Part shown: piece after piece, positions 1 through 6,808 of the stretch
Layout: each line of letters starts with the position of its first letter
Numbering within the stretch: position 1 is the first letter of the stretch
Assembly (NCBI GenBank): GCA_947178565.1
Contig: CAMWYV010000026.1
Coordinates: 1-8,773, forward strand
DNA: 8,773 bases
Source: an uncultured Porphyromonadaceae bacterium
Lineage (GTDB): Bacteria > Bacteroidota > Bacteroidia > Bacteroidales > Muribaculaceae
Direction of reading: 5' to 3'
Notes under the pieces: model-generated
Seen by the model: only the letters and a program-made list of their open reading frames with translations
The model's database searches: none
Told to the model about the DNA's origin: nothing
Translations under genes and position numbers: made by a program

Positions 1-265
1 ATATTCAGGTTGCCCAATTGAAACATTATACTTAGGGCGTAATCTCTCTTATGAAAAATATGAACCTTTCAATGGTAACAAGACAATAAATGCAGTCACA
101 ATCGGCAATTCCGTAACGGAAATAGGAAAATCCGCTTTCTACAACTGCTCCAACCTTAGAGAACTTACGATTGAAGATGGGGGAGCAGCATTGAAATTAG
201 GGGCAGGTGTATATTCAGGTTGCCCAATTGAAACATTATACTTAGGGCGTAATCTCTCTTATGAA
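1..265 (+). repeat. 55-bp perfect direct repeat, 210-bp period, inside the LRR gene
   Basis: Bases 1-55 recur exactly at 211-265, beginning with atattcaggttgcccaattg. The period of 210 bases is exactly 70 codons, so gain or loss of a unit keeps the frame. The repeat encodes YSGCPIETLYLGRNLSYE. A diverged third copy lies at about 1757-1799, with several mostly silent changes. The near-zero divergence of the first pair points to a recent duplication or gene conversion. A further unit may lie left of the window. Confidence 0.9.
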
Positions 266-2752
266 TATGCTCCGTTTAAGTATAAAAGGACTATCAAATC
301 AGTCGCAATCGGCGATTCGGTTACTGAAATAGGAGAATCCGCTTTCGAAGGTTGTGAGGGGATGAATGAGGTGCAAATCTCATCTTTGGAATCCTGGTGT
401 ATGATAAATTTTGGGAATGTTACTGCAAATCCATTATTTTACGCACATAATCTTTACTTGAATGGTGACCTTGTAAGGGACCTGGTTATTCCTGAAGCGG
501 TATCTGAAATTAAGGCTTATGCTTTCTATGTATGTGATTTCAAGGATATTTTATCTAAGGCTAAATGTGCTCCTACTATTTATGAAAATAGTTTTTCCGA
601 TTTCACCTACAATTACAGTAAAGTCTCTATTCCACAAGGATCAAAAGATAGCTACAAATCTAAATGGGCAAAATTCAAGCACCTCATGCCTGACAATCCA
701 ATAAAGAAGATTTATACCATTAATACTCCGGGCGACTTGATGACCCAGGTGGCTATGGATGAGGTTGATGATATCGTTGAGATAAAGCTAATCGGTGAAA
801 TCAATGGCACTGATATTCTGACGATGAATAAAATGGTCAATCTCACTTCAATTGATTTGACCGAGGCAACAATAGTAGAGGGTGGAATGCCCTACTATGA
901 AATCGATAATAATCGTTTTGGAACTCAGAACAATACATTGGGGTACTATTGGGCATATAATCTGAATATTTTGACATCTATACAACTGCCCGAAAGTCTT
1001 ACTTCTATAGGAGATTATGCGTTTTATAATCTTGCTTATTTGTCAGAGTTGGGAATTCCCAAATCGGTTACTGAGATTGGTAATTACGCTTTCTCCGGAT
1101 GCGATTCATTGACCTCTGTTATCATCCCGGATTCGGTCGCTAAAATCGGTAAAAAAGCTTTTGACGGCTGCGAGTCACTGACAGAAGTGCATATATCATC
1201 TTTGGAATCTTGGTGTAAAATTGATTTCGGTGACAATAAATCAAATCCATTATGTTATGCTCATAATCTTTACTTAGATGGTGAATTGATTAATGCTCTG
1301 GTTATCCCGGAGTCAATCTCAGAAATCAATAGTTATGCGTTTTCCGGGTGCTCGGCACTGACCTCCGTCTCAATCCCCAATTCGATAATTTCTATGGGGT
1401 CGAACGCTTTTAGCGATTGTTCGGGTCTGAAAGAGGTTCATATCTCATCTCTTGAATCTTGGTGTATGATAAATTTTGGGGATGCAACTACAAATCCGTT
1501 ATATTACGCACATAACCTATACTTGAATGATGAGCAGATAGATAGTTTGGTTATTCCGGAAATTATATCAGAAATTAAACAGTACGCGTTTAACGGATGT
1601 TCAAGCCTGACATCGGTTATGATTCCAAGTTCTGTAACTACAATCGATAACTATGCGTTTTCCGGGTGCACCGGTATAAATGAATTTACGCTTGAAGATG
1701 GTAACACAACATTGTCATTAGGCAATAATGGCAATTACACTGATTTATTCTCAGATTGCCCGATTGAAACTTTATACTTAGGACGTAATCTGTCGTATAG
1801 TAGTAGCTATGCTCCTTTTAAGGATAAAAAGACACTAAAATCAGTCACAATTGGTAATTCAGTCACTTCAATTGGTTCATCCGCTTTCTCAGGTTGCTCG
1901 GCATTAAGCACTTTAACTCTTCCCGGTTCTGTGAGGAGTATAGGCTCACAAGCATTCTCAAACTGCGCAGCATTGACTGAGGTCACCGCTATTAATCCTA
2001 TTCCGGCAGTAATTGAAAGCAATACTTTCTCGGGATGCACAGACCAGACTACCCTTAATGTGCCTGACGGCAGCAGGAATATTTATTGGATGCATCCTTT
2101 CTGGGGTAAGTTTAGAACAATTAATGCTACCGTTATTGATAGCGAGGAGGAATTCGTTGAGGATAATGTCACTTACCACATAACTTCCGAACTAATTGGT
2201 ACTGTGGAGGTTTCGGCAGCGAATATCAATACTAAATCAAGAGCCGGCATAAAGGTTGTTATCCCGGAGGAAGTAACATATAACAATCAGGTTTATACAG
2301 TTGCGGGCATTGCCAACAATGGCTTTGAGGGCGCTGATATTTCAGCTATCACCTTACCTGAGACAATCAGTTATGTAGGACTTGGTGCATTCAAGGGCTG
2401 CAATAATATCACCTCTGTGACCTCTCTGGCAAAGCTACCGCCGTCCGTTGACGCAAGCTCTTTTGATGAGTCGGTTTACGGTAAAGCAACATTGGTTGTT
2501 GATCCCTCCGCAGAGAGTGCCTATAGGAATAATGAGATTTGGAGTAAATTCTTTACTATCAGCCCTACAGGCATCGAGGAGATTGAGGCTGATGAAGAGA
2601 GTGCTGTGCGGGTTGAGGGAGGTGATATTATCGCGCCGGAGGGTAGCGAGGTGTATGACCTCAACGGAAGGAGAGTCAAAGCTACCAACCTTGCAAAAGG
2701 CATCTACATTGTCCGTCTCGGCAGCAAAGCCGTGAAAGTCATGGTGAAATAA
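1..2752 (+). CDS. BspA-like leucine-rich-repeat surface protein with T9SS-like C-terminal tail (5' end outside window)
   Basis: The frame is open from the left edge (first whole codon at base 2), so the TTG at 191 is not the true start and the signal peptide is missing. About 13 repeats of the BspA / LRR_5 type are visible, with the pattern L-T-S-V-x-I-P-x-S-V-T-x-I-G-x-x-A-F-x-G-C. Three capping segments end in W-x-K-F, with their Trp codons at 665, 2102 and 2540. After the first cap, around 708-930, comes a segment containing the words GEINGTDI and ATIVEGG, which resembles the module that usually opens such proteins; this suggests an internal duplication of a whole unit. The last ~60 residues (from about 2570) carry YDLNGRRV and KGIYIVRLG and end in KVMVK, typical of a type IX secretion C-terminal sorting domain. 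Known relatives are surface proteins, some binding host proteins; the ligand here is unknown. An elaborate terminator follows the stop codon. Confidence 0.9.
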   Translation, partial: YSGCPIETLYLGRNLSYEKYEPFNGNKTINAVTIGNSVTEIGKSAFYNCSNLRELTIEDGGAALKLGAGVYSGCPIETLYLGRNLSYEYAPFKYKRTIKSVAIGDSVTEIGESAFEGCEGMNEVQISSLESWCMINFGNVTANPLFYAHNLYLNGDLVRDLVIPEAVSEIKAYAFYVCDFKDILSKAKCAPTIYENSFSDFTYNYSKVSIPQGSKDSYKSKWAKFKHLMPDNPIKKIYTINTPGDLMTQVAMDEVDDIVEIKLIGEINGTDILTMNKMVNLTSIDLTEATIVEGGMPYYEIDNNRFGTQNNTLGYYWAYNLNILTSIQLPESLTSIGDYAFYNLAYLSELGIPKSVTEIGNYAFSGCDSLTSVIIPDSVAKIGKKAFDGCESLTEVHISSLESWCKIDFGDNKSNPLCYAHNLYLDGELINALVIPESISEINSYAFSGCSALTSVSIPNSIISMGSNAFSDCSGLKEVHISSLESWCMINFGDATTNPLYYAHNLYLNDEQIDSLVIPEIISEIKQYAFNGCSSLTSVMIPSSVTTIDNYAFSGCTGINEFTLEDGNTTLSLGNNGNYTDLFSDCPIETLYLGRNLSYSSSYAPFKDKKTLKSVTIGNSVTSIGSSAFSGCSALSTLTLPGSVRSIGSQAFSNCAALTEVTAINPIPAVIESNTFSGCTDQTTLNVPDGSRNIYWMHPFWGKFRTINATVIDSEEEFVEDNVTYHITSELIGTVEVSAANINTKSRAGIKVVIPEEVTYNNQVYTVAGIANNGFEGADISAITLPETISYVGLGAFKGCNNITSVTSLAKLPPSVDASSFDESVYGKATLVVDPSAESAYRNNEIWSKFFTISPTGIEEIEADEESAVRVEGGDIIAPEGSEVYDLNGRRVKATNLAKGIYIVRLGSKAVKVMVK
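371..1591 (+). repeat. Three copies of a 52-codon ISSLESWC cassette in the LRR gene
   Basis: Copies lie at 371-526, 1187-1342 and 1436-1591, each exactly 156 bases. All share ISSLESWC, then NPL-x-YAHNLYL, then LVIPE and SEI-x-x-YAF. The cassette is an extended variant of the BspA repeat, with an insert between two LRR strands. The first copy sits in the left module and the other two in the middle module. The third copy resembles the first in the word WCMINFG, whereas the second has WCKIDFG, so the order of duplication is not simple. Confidence 0.88.
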
Positions 2753-2753
2753 C

Positions 2754-2830
2754 GCGCATCGGAGATGCGCTCGTGGTTGAAAACCCCATACGATGACGCA
2801 TAACATCGAGTATGGGGAACTGAGAACCAC
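2754..2830 (+). other. Two consecutive stem-loops directly after the LRR gene stop codon
   Basis: The first is GCGCATC-GGA-GATGCGC (2754-2770), a perfect 7-bp stem with a 3-base loop starting two bases after the stop codon. The second is a tiered stem. GTGGTT (2773-2778) pairs with AACCAC (2825-2830), CCCCATAC (2784-2791) with GTATGGGG (2810-2817), and GATG (2792-2795) with CATC (2804-2807). The end loop is 8 bases. Neither stem has a T tract, so they are not terminators alone; they precede the terminator at 2838-2900 and probably form part of the same 3' UTR. A function as mRNA stabiliser, processing site or small RNA is inference. Confidence 0.6.
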
Positions 2831-2837
2831 CGTATAT

Positions 2838-2900
2838 AAAGGAGTTTCGGAGAAACGACTGTGGATTAATGACAGTCGCATCTCCGACGCTCCTTTTTTT
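2838..2900 (+). terminator. Long three-block intrinsic terminator of the LRR gene
   Basis: Three 7-bp helices are stacked with symmetric 2x2 internal loops. AAAGGAG (2838-2844) pairs with CTCCTTT (2890-2896), TCGGAGA (2847-2853) with TCTCCGA (2881-2887), and CGACTGT (2856-2862) with ACAGTCG (2872-2878). The loop is 9 bases. A run of seven T follows at 2894-2900. It is well suited to end the LRR transcript. It is far longer than a usual terminator hairpin, and its TCTCCGA arm can also pair with the hairpin just after the stop codon. Confidence 0.8.
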
Positions 2901-2914
2901 ATACCCTCTACTCA

Positions 2915-3125
2915 CCCCACACTCAGCGCGTTGCGCTATCGTGTGGGGCTTTCAACAACCGCGGCTTCTCCGAAGCCACTTCCGATGATTCCGACACCCT
3001 ATAGGTAAGCCCTCCAGGCTTCCGCCACGGCATCGCCTCTACGAGGCTCAGAGAGGGGACGGCTTCCTGCCCCAACCTGCGCTGACGCTTGGTTGGGGTT
3101 GTTCACAGACTCGCTCCTGCGGAGC
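2915..3125. repeat. GC-rich cluster of six short palindromic stem-loops
   Basis: Six inverted repeats follow each other. (1) CCCCACAC/GTGTGGGG enclosing AGCGC-gtt-GCGCT (2915-2948). (2) GGCTTC-tcc-GAAGCC (2963-2977). (3) AAGCC-ctcca-GGCTT (3007-3021). (4) GCCTC-tac-GAGGC (3035-3047). (5) CCCCAACC/GGTTGGGG (3070-3098) with an inner GCG/CGC. (6) GCTCC-tgc-GGAGC (3113-3125). Three-base loops predominate. GGCTTCC occurs at 3017 and 3061. The stretch is visibly richer in G+C than the genes on either side and has no convincing reading frame. It resembles clustered REP-type palindromes, but no transposase or element end is recognisable. Confidence 0.6.
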
Positions 3126-3280
3126 TGATGCAGGGCGGACATGACATCCGATTATTTTCCGAATTCCCCGATTCTTCCGAAGCACGTGGGTGAGCGCATG
3201 GGCGATTTTTTTCGTGTGCAGTCATGCTTTTGTCAGGCAAATTGACTAAATTCGCTAATTATTCAATCGATATAATATTT
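3126..3280. other. Non-coding leader before the galactosidase gene
   Basis: Together with 2753-3125 this makes a gap of about 530 bases without a supported gene. This part shifts from GC-rich to AT-rich. It holds a run of seven T at about 3206-3212, with only a weak CACG/CGTG pairing around it, and the last 40 bases are strongly AT-rich, as expected just before a Bacteroidota start codon. The promoter of the downstream gene should lie here, but I see no convincing TAnnTTTG box with a matching -33 element. Confidence 0.4.
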
Positions 3281-5071
3281 ATGTGGAGAATTTGTGTGTT
3301 GGCATCAGTATTGTTTGCCAATTGTATGTGTTACGGGCAAACCGTTTTCAATATGAGTGATTTCGGCATCAAACCCGGTGCGAAAACTGACTGTACCGTC
3401 AAAATGGCGAGAGCACTTGAGATAATTGCCGAGCAGACCGGCAAACATGACGTTATTCTGAATTTTGAATCCGGCACATATAATTTTTACCCCGAAAAGG
3501 CTGTAAAAAGAAACTATTATATCTCCAATCATGATCAGAGCGATTTCAAAAAAGTAGGTATAGACATCTCCGGGTGGAAAAATCTGACAATCAATGGAAA
3601 CAATGCCAAACTGATATTTCACGGAAGAATGCTTCCGGTTGCCATTGTCAATAGCACGAATTGCACCTTGACCGGAATGAGTATTGACTTTGAAGACACT
3701 CAGATCTGTCAGGTAACGGTAGTATCCAATAATACCGAGGGGCTTACTTTCAAGGTTGACGGCAACTGCCGCGGTTATGTCAACAAGCAAGGACGGTTCA
3801 TCGTGAAAGGCTACGACTGGGAGGTCGCACCCGGCTCCGCCATAGCTTTCGAGCCTGACAGCCGCCGGATGGTGTATCGCAGCAGCGATGTGTGGGCTCC
3901 CTTAGATAGCGTGATAACTTTAAGCGGTGGGCTTTATCGCGCTCCCAAGTGGAAAAACGGTCAGTTGCAACCGGGAACCAAACTTGCATTACGCTCATGG
4001 GCGCGTCCCAACCCCGGAATATTTTTAAGCGAGAGTGTCACCACCAGTCTGAAAAACATCAAGGTGCACTATGCCGAGGGGATGGGTCTTCTGGCTCAGC
4101 TGTGTGAAAACATCAGTCTTGACGGTTTCTCCGTATGTCTCCGTGAAGATAATGACTGGCGCTATTACACTACTCAAGCCGATGCCACTCATTTCTCCGG
4201 ATGCAAAGGGCATATATCATCTGTCAACGGTATGTATGAGCACATGATGGATGATGCGATAAATGTACACGGCACCTATCTTAAAATCATCGAACGCATT
4301 GACAATCATACTGTCATCGGAAAATATATGCATCCTCAGAGCTATGGTTTCAAATGGGGTGAACCGGGAGACAGTGTTCAGTTTGTAGCAAGCCGCACGA
4401 TGGATTTGACCGGACAGCCAAATATAATTGCCTCCATATCTCCGTATGACAAAGACGAAATCACAGGCGCCAAACTTATGAAAGTGACTTTCAGAGAACC
4501 GTTGGACAGCGTCATATCACCGGAAAACAGCTGCGGAATGGAAAACCTGACATGGACTCCAAGCGTAGAGTTCAACCATAATGTCGTGAGAAACAACCGT
4601 GCCAGAGGCAGTTTATTTTCAACTCCCAAAAAGGTAGTTGCCATGAACAACCTCTTTGACCACACCAGCGGCACCGCGATATTGCTTTGCGGCGACTGCA
4701 ACGGCTGGTATGAAACCGGAGCCTGCCGCGATGTCCTGATAAAGGAAAACCGATTCGTCAATTCACTCACAAGCTTGTTTCAGTTTACTGAAGCGATTAT
4801 CTCAATCTATCCTGAAATTCCTGATCTTGGCAGTCAGAATGGCTATTTCCACAGCAATATAACTATTGATGGTAATAGATTCGAAACCTTTGACAATCCG
4901 GTGCTATATGCTAAATCTGTAGATGGAATCAGCTTCCGCAATAATACAGTTGTGAAAAACAGCGATTATCCAGCCTTCCACCGAAACCGCTTCACTTTCA
5001 GATTCCAGAGAGTGAAGAACGCCACCATAGAGCAAAACAATATCGAGAATCCAAGCATGAGTATCGAATAG
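3281..5071 (+). CDS. GH110 alpha-1,3-galactosidase, secreted, parallel beta-helix fold
   Basis: Predicted product is 596 residues, about the usual length for GH110. I chose ATG 3281 because it gives a clean signal peptide: MWR, a hydrophobic core, and cleavage probably after CYG. ATG 3224 would add 19 residues of polar leader. The mature start FNMSDFGIKPGAKTD is the usual opening of right-handed beta-helix proteins. It is followed by the GH110-like words YYISNHDQ and FHGRMLPV, and by HMMDDAINVHGTYLK with an Asp pair at 324-325; another Asp at 301 (QADATHFSGCKG) lies 23 residues earlier. From memory, a matching Asp trio is the proposed active site of studied GH110 enzymes. Family members are inverting exo-enzymes that release terminal alpha-1,3-galactose from blood group B or linear Gal-alpha-1,3-Gal; which one is used here cannot be read off. 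N-rich coils near the end continue the helix. No SusC/SusD genes adjoin it. Confidence 0.88.
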   Translation: MWRICVLASVLFANCMCYGQTVFNMSDFGIKPGAKTDCTVKMARALEIIAEQTGKHDVILNFESGTYNFYPEKAVKRNYYISNHDQSDFKKVGIDISGWKNLTINGNNAKLIFHGRMLPVAIVNSTNCTLTGMSIDFEDTQICQVTVVSNNTEGLTFKVDGNCRGYVNKQGRFIVKGYDWEVAPGSAIAFEPDSRRMVYRSSDVWAPLDSVITLSGGLYRAPKWKNGQLQPGTKLALRSWARPNPGIFLSESVTTSLKNIKVHYAEGMGLLAQLCENISLDGFSVCLREDNDWRYYTTQADATHFSGCKGHISSVNGMYEHMMDDAINVHGTYLKIIERIDNHTVIGKYMHPQSYGFKWGEPGDSVQFVASRTMDLTGQPNIIASISPYDKDEITGAKLMKVTFREPLDSVISPENSCGMENLTWTPSVEFNHNVVRNNRARGSLFSTPKKVVAMNNLFDHTSGTAILLCGDCNGWYETGACRDVLIKENRFVNSLTSLFQFTEAIISIYPEIPDLGSQNGYFHSNITIDGNRFETFDNPVLYAKSVDGISFRNNTVVKNSDYPAFHRNRFTFRFQRVKNATIEQNNIENPSMSIE

Positions 5072-5075
5072 CAAC

Positions 5076-5116
5076 AACAAAAATCAGCATCCCATAATGG
5101 AATGCTGATTTTTGTT
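5076..5116. terminator. Bidirectional intrinsic terminator between convergent genes
   Basis: AACAAAAATCAGCAT (5076-5090) and ATGCTGATTTTTGTT (5102-5116) form a perfect 15-bp stem with an 11-base loop. An A run on the left arm and a T run on the right arm give a U tract in either direction. It lies 5 bases after the galactosidase stop and 15 bases before the aspD stop, so it can serve both transcripts. Confidence 0.9.
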
Positions 5117-5131
5117 ACTTATTTAATTTGA

Positions 5132-6769
5132 TTATTTCTTTGATTCAAGATAGTCGGCGTGGTACTCGTCAAGAATCTTGCGGATAGCCGCACCAATCTT
5201 CAGGTATGCATCATCATCAAGATTTGCGAGTGAAGCTCTTACCGACCATTCGGGACCGTCAAAGCCGTCACCGTTAAGAAGCACTATCGAGGTCTCATTG
5301 GCAAGACGGAGCACAAAGTCAAGAGGCAGATAGTTTTCTCTCATATACTTAGCAAAGTCCTCGCCATAGAACTTCTTCGCCCATACCATCATATCGATTT
5401 CACTGTAGTAGCCCGCACGGTTTGGATCCGGCTGCAATGTGAATCCGGTGGTGCTCCACAGATTGCTCAGACGGTGGTGAATCATATTGATCAGCTTAGG
5501 CTGAATATCCTCCCGGTGCAGGAATGCAAATGCCGAGAAGAGCGCCATCTGAATCTGCTGCGGAGTTGACAGACCGGCTGTGTGGTTGAGGGCTACAAGA
5601 CGGCTGTCGGCAACCAGACGGTCGATAAATTTCAGCTTTCTGGGCTCAAGAGTCAGCGACCTGTATCTTTCATCAAGCTCTTTCTTCTCATTTTCGGGAA
5701 GTTCTGAAATAAGTTTGTCAAACACATTGTCCGGTCTGAGCGCCATAGCAGCCACTCTCCAGCCGGTAGCTCCAAAGTATTTCGAGAATGAATACAGGCA
5801 GATAGTGTTGTATGGCAACACATACATCAGAGACTTGAAGCCTTTGATAAATGTACCGTAAACATCATCGGTGATAATCATCAGATCAGGATTATCCTTT
5901 TTCACAACATCCACAATCTGGTCAAGAACATCCTGCGCCATACAAACGCTCGGCGGATTAGACGGATTGGTTACGCATACCACCTTGACAGCCGGATCGC
6001 GGAGCTTGTCAATCTCCTCTTTGTCATACTGCCAGTCATGATAGCCGTCTTTCTCAACCTTGTTAGCGCTCACATACACTATCTCGTAGCCGAACTCTGC
6101 AAGCTCCGGAATTTCGAGATATGGAGTGAAACAAGGAGTAAGAAGTGCTATCTTATCACCCTTTTTAAGGAGTTTATTGGCTTTCAGCGAGTCAAACATA
6201 TAGCACATGCCTGCGGTGCTCCCTTCGGTTGCGAACAGATCATACTCAGTATCGTCACCTTCGCCACCCATTGCCCAACGGAGATATTCACGGGTAATAA
6301 TCTCGGTATATTTCAGTATTCTCGGAGGAGTCGGATACTGGTCACCGATAATACCGTCAACGAGTTCGAATACAAAGTCATCCGGATCGGCTTTAAGGTC
6401 ACCGGTAACATGAGTATAGAAATGGCGGAGCACCTTACCTCCTATCTCATCTTTGTGATGGTCGAGGAATTCTTCAAATCTTGAAGCTATTCCATCCTGA
6501 ACCGGCATACCGACAATTCCCCACTTCTCGTCATAGGCGTTTCTGTCAACTTCCTCCATGGCAAAGTCACCGAGAAGAAAAAACGCTTTGCGGGGATAGC
6601 TGAGAATCCAGTTGGGATTACCACGACCTGCATTCAAGAAAGTTGCTGTTGACCGACGTGCTCTTTTTTCAGCAAGCTCTATGAGTGTTCCTTTGATTTC
6701 AAATGGACTCATAGCTGACAGTTTCTTCTGAAAGGACTTACTTTCAGGATTAATTTCTTTTTGATTCAT
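5132..6769 (-). CDS. aspD: Aspartate 4-decarboxylase (L-aspartate beta-decarboxylase), PLP-dependent
   Basis: Makes L-alanine and CO2 from L-aspartate in the cytoplasm (EC 4.1.1.12). The 545 residues match the family and exceed ordinary class I aminotransferases because of an N-terminal extension and an insert around 340-400. Fold-type I landmarks are all present: GRGNPNW at 48-54, TEGSTAG at 181-187, TNPSNPPS at 267-274 (Asn271 towards PLP), DDVY at 301-304 (Asp301 to the pyridine nitrogen, Tyr304) and SFSKYFGATGWR at 327-338. Lys330 is the Schiff-base lysine, Arg338 the phosphate-binding arginine, and Arg511 in VRASLAN the likely substrate-carboxylate arginine. The close fit of GRGNPNW and the length favours decarboxylase over plain aminotransferase, though studied members keep weak transaminase activity and can form dodecamers. 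It lies 39 bases behind aspT in the same direction, the expected partner, and no terminator lies between them. Confidence 0.93.
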   Translation of the reverse strand: MNQKEINPESKSFQKKLSAMSPFEIKGTLIELAEKRARRSTATFLNAGRGNPNWILSYPRKAFFLLGDFAMEEVDRNAYDEKWGIVGMPVQDGIASRFEEFLDHHKDEIGGKVLRHFYTHVTGDLKADPDDFVFELVDGIIGDQYPTPPRILKYTEIITREYLRWAMGGEGDDTEYDLFATEGSTAGMCYMFDSLKANKLLKKGDKIALLTPCFTPYLEIPELAEFGYEIVYVSANKVEKDGYHDWQYDKEEIDKLRDPAVKVVCVTNPSNPPSVCMAQDVLDQIVDVVKKDNPDLMIITDDVYGTFIKGFKSLMYVLPYNTICLYSFSKYFGATGWRVAAMALRPDNVFDKLISELPENEKKELDERYRSLTLEPRKLKFIDRLVADSRLVALNHTAGLSTPQQIQMALFSAFAFLHREDIQPKLINMIHHRLSNLWSTTGFTLQPDPNRAGYYSEIDMMVWAKKFYGEDFAKYMRENYLPLDFVLRLANETSIVLLNGDGFDGPEWSVRASLANLDDDAYLKIGAAIRKILDEYHADYLESKK

Positions 6770-6808
6770 AATGATATAAGTGTTTTATGATAATGTATGT
6801 ATCTGTTA

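Noticed and set aside
2435..2881. 148-codon minus-strand frame
   Set aside because: It is antisense to the end of the LRR gene, whose plus-strand frame shows clear repeat and sorting-tail motifs, and it covers the 3' UTR stems.
2915..2948. Second intrinsic terminator after 2900
   Set aside because: The stem is strong but followed only by ctttcaac, not a T tract, so it is better listed with the palindrome cluster.
2793..3008. 71-codon plus-strand frame after the LRR gene
   Set aside because: It runs straight through the terminator hairpin, its T tract and two of the palindromes, has no recognisable domain, and its low-complexity end simply translates the hairpins.
2753..3125. CRISPR array or attachment site
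   Set aside because: The palindromes differ in sequence and spacing, there are no constant repeats with spacers, no cas gene and no integrase.
3000..3130. tRNA or other standard RNA gene in the GC-rich gap
   Set aside because: Hairpins are present, but there is no T-loop TTCGA motif, anticodon arm of proper size or pairing acceptor ends.
3242..3276. TTGACT and TATAAT resembling a sigma-70 promoter before the galactosidase
   Set aside because: The spacing is 23 bases rather than about 17, the second box abuts the start codon, and Bacteroidota promoters follow a different consensus.
6038..6484. 148-codon plus-strand frame antisense to aspD
   Set aside because: aspD is intact with all catalytic motifs on the other strand; the antisense frame has no motif and is a by-product of its codon use.
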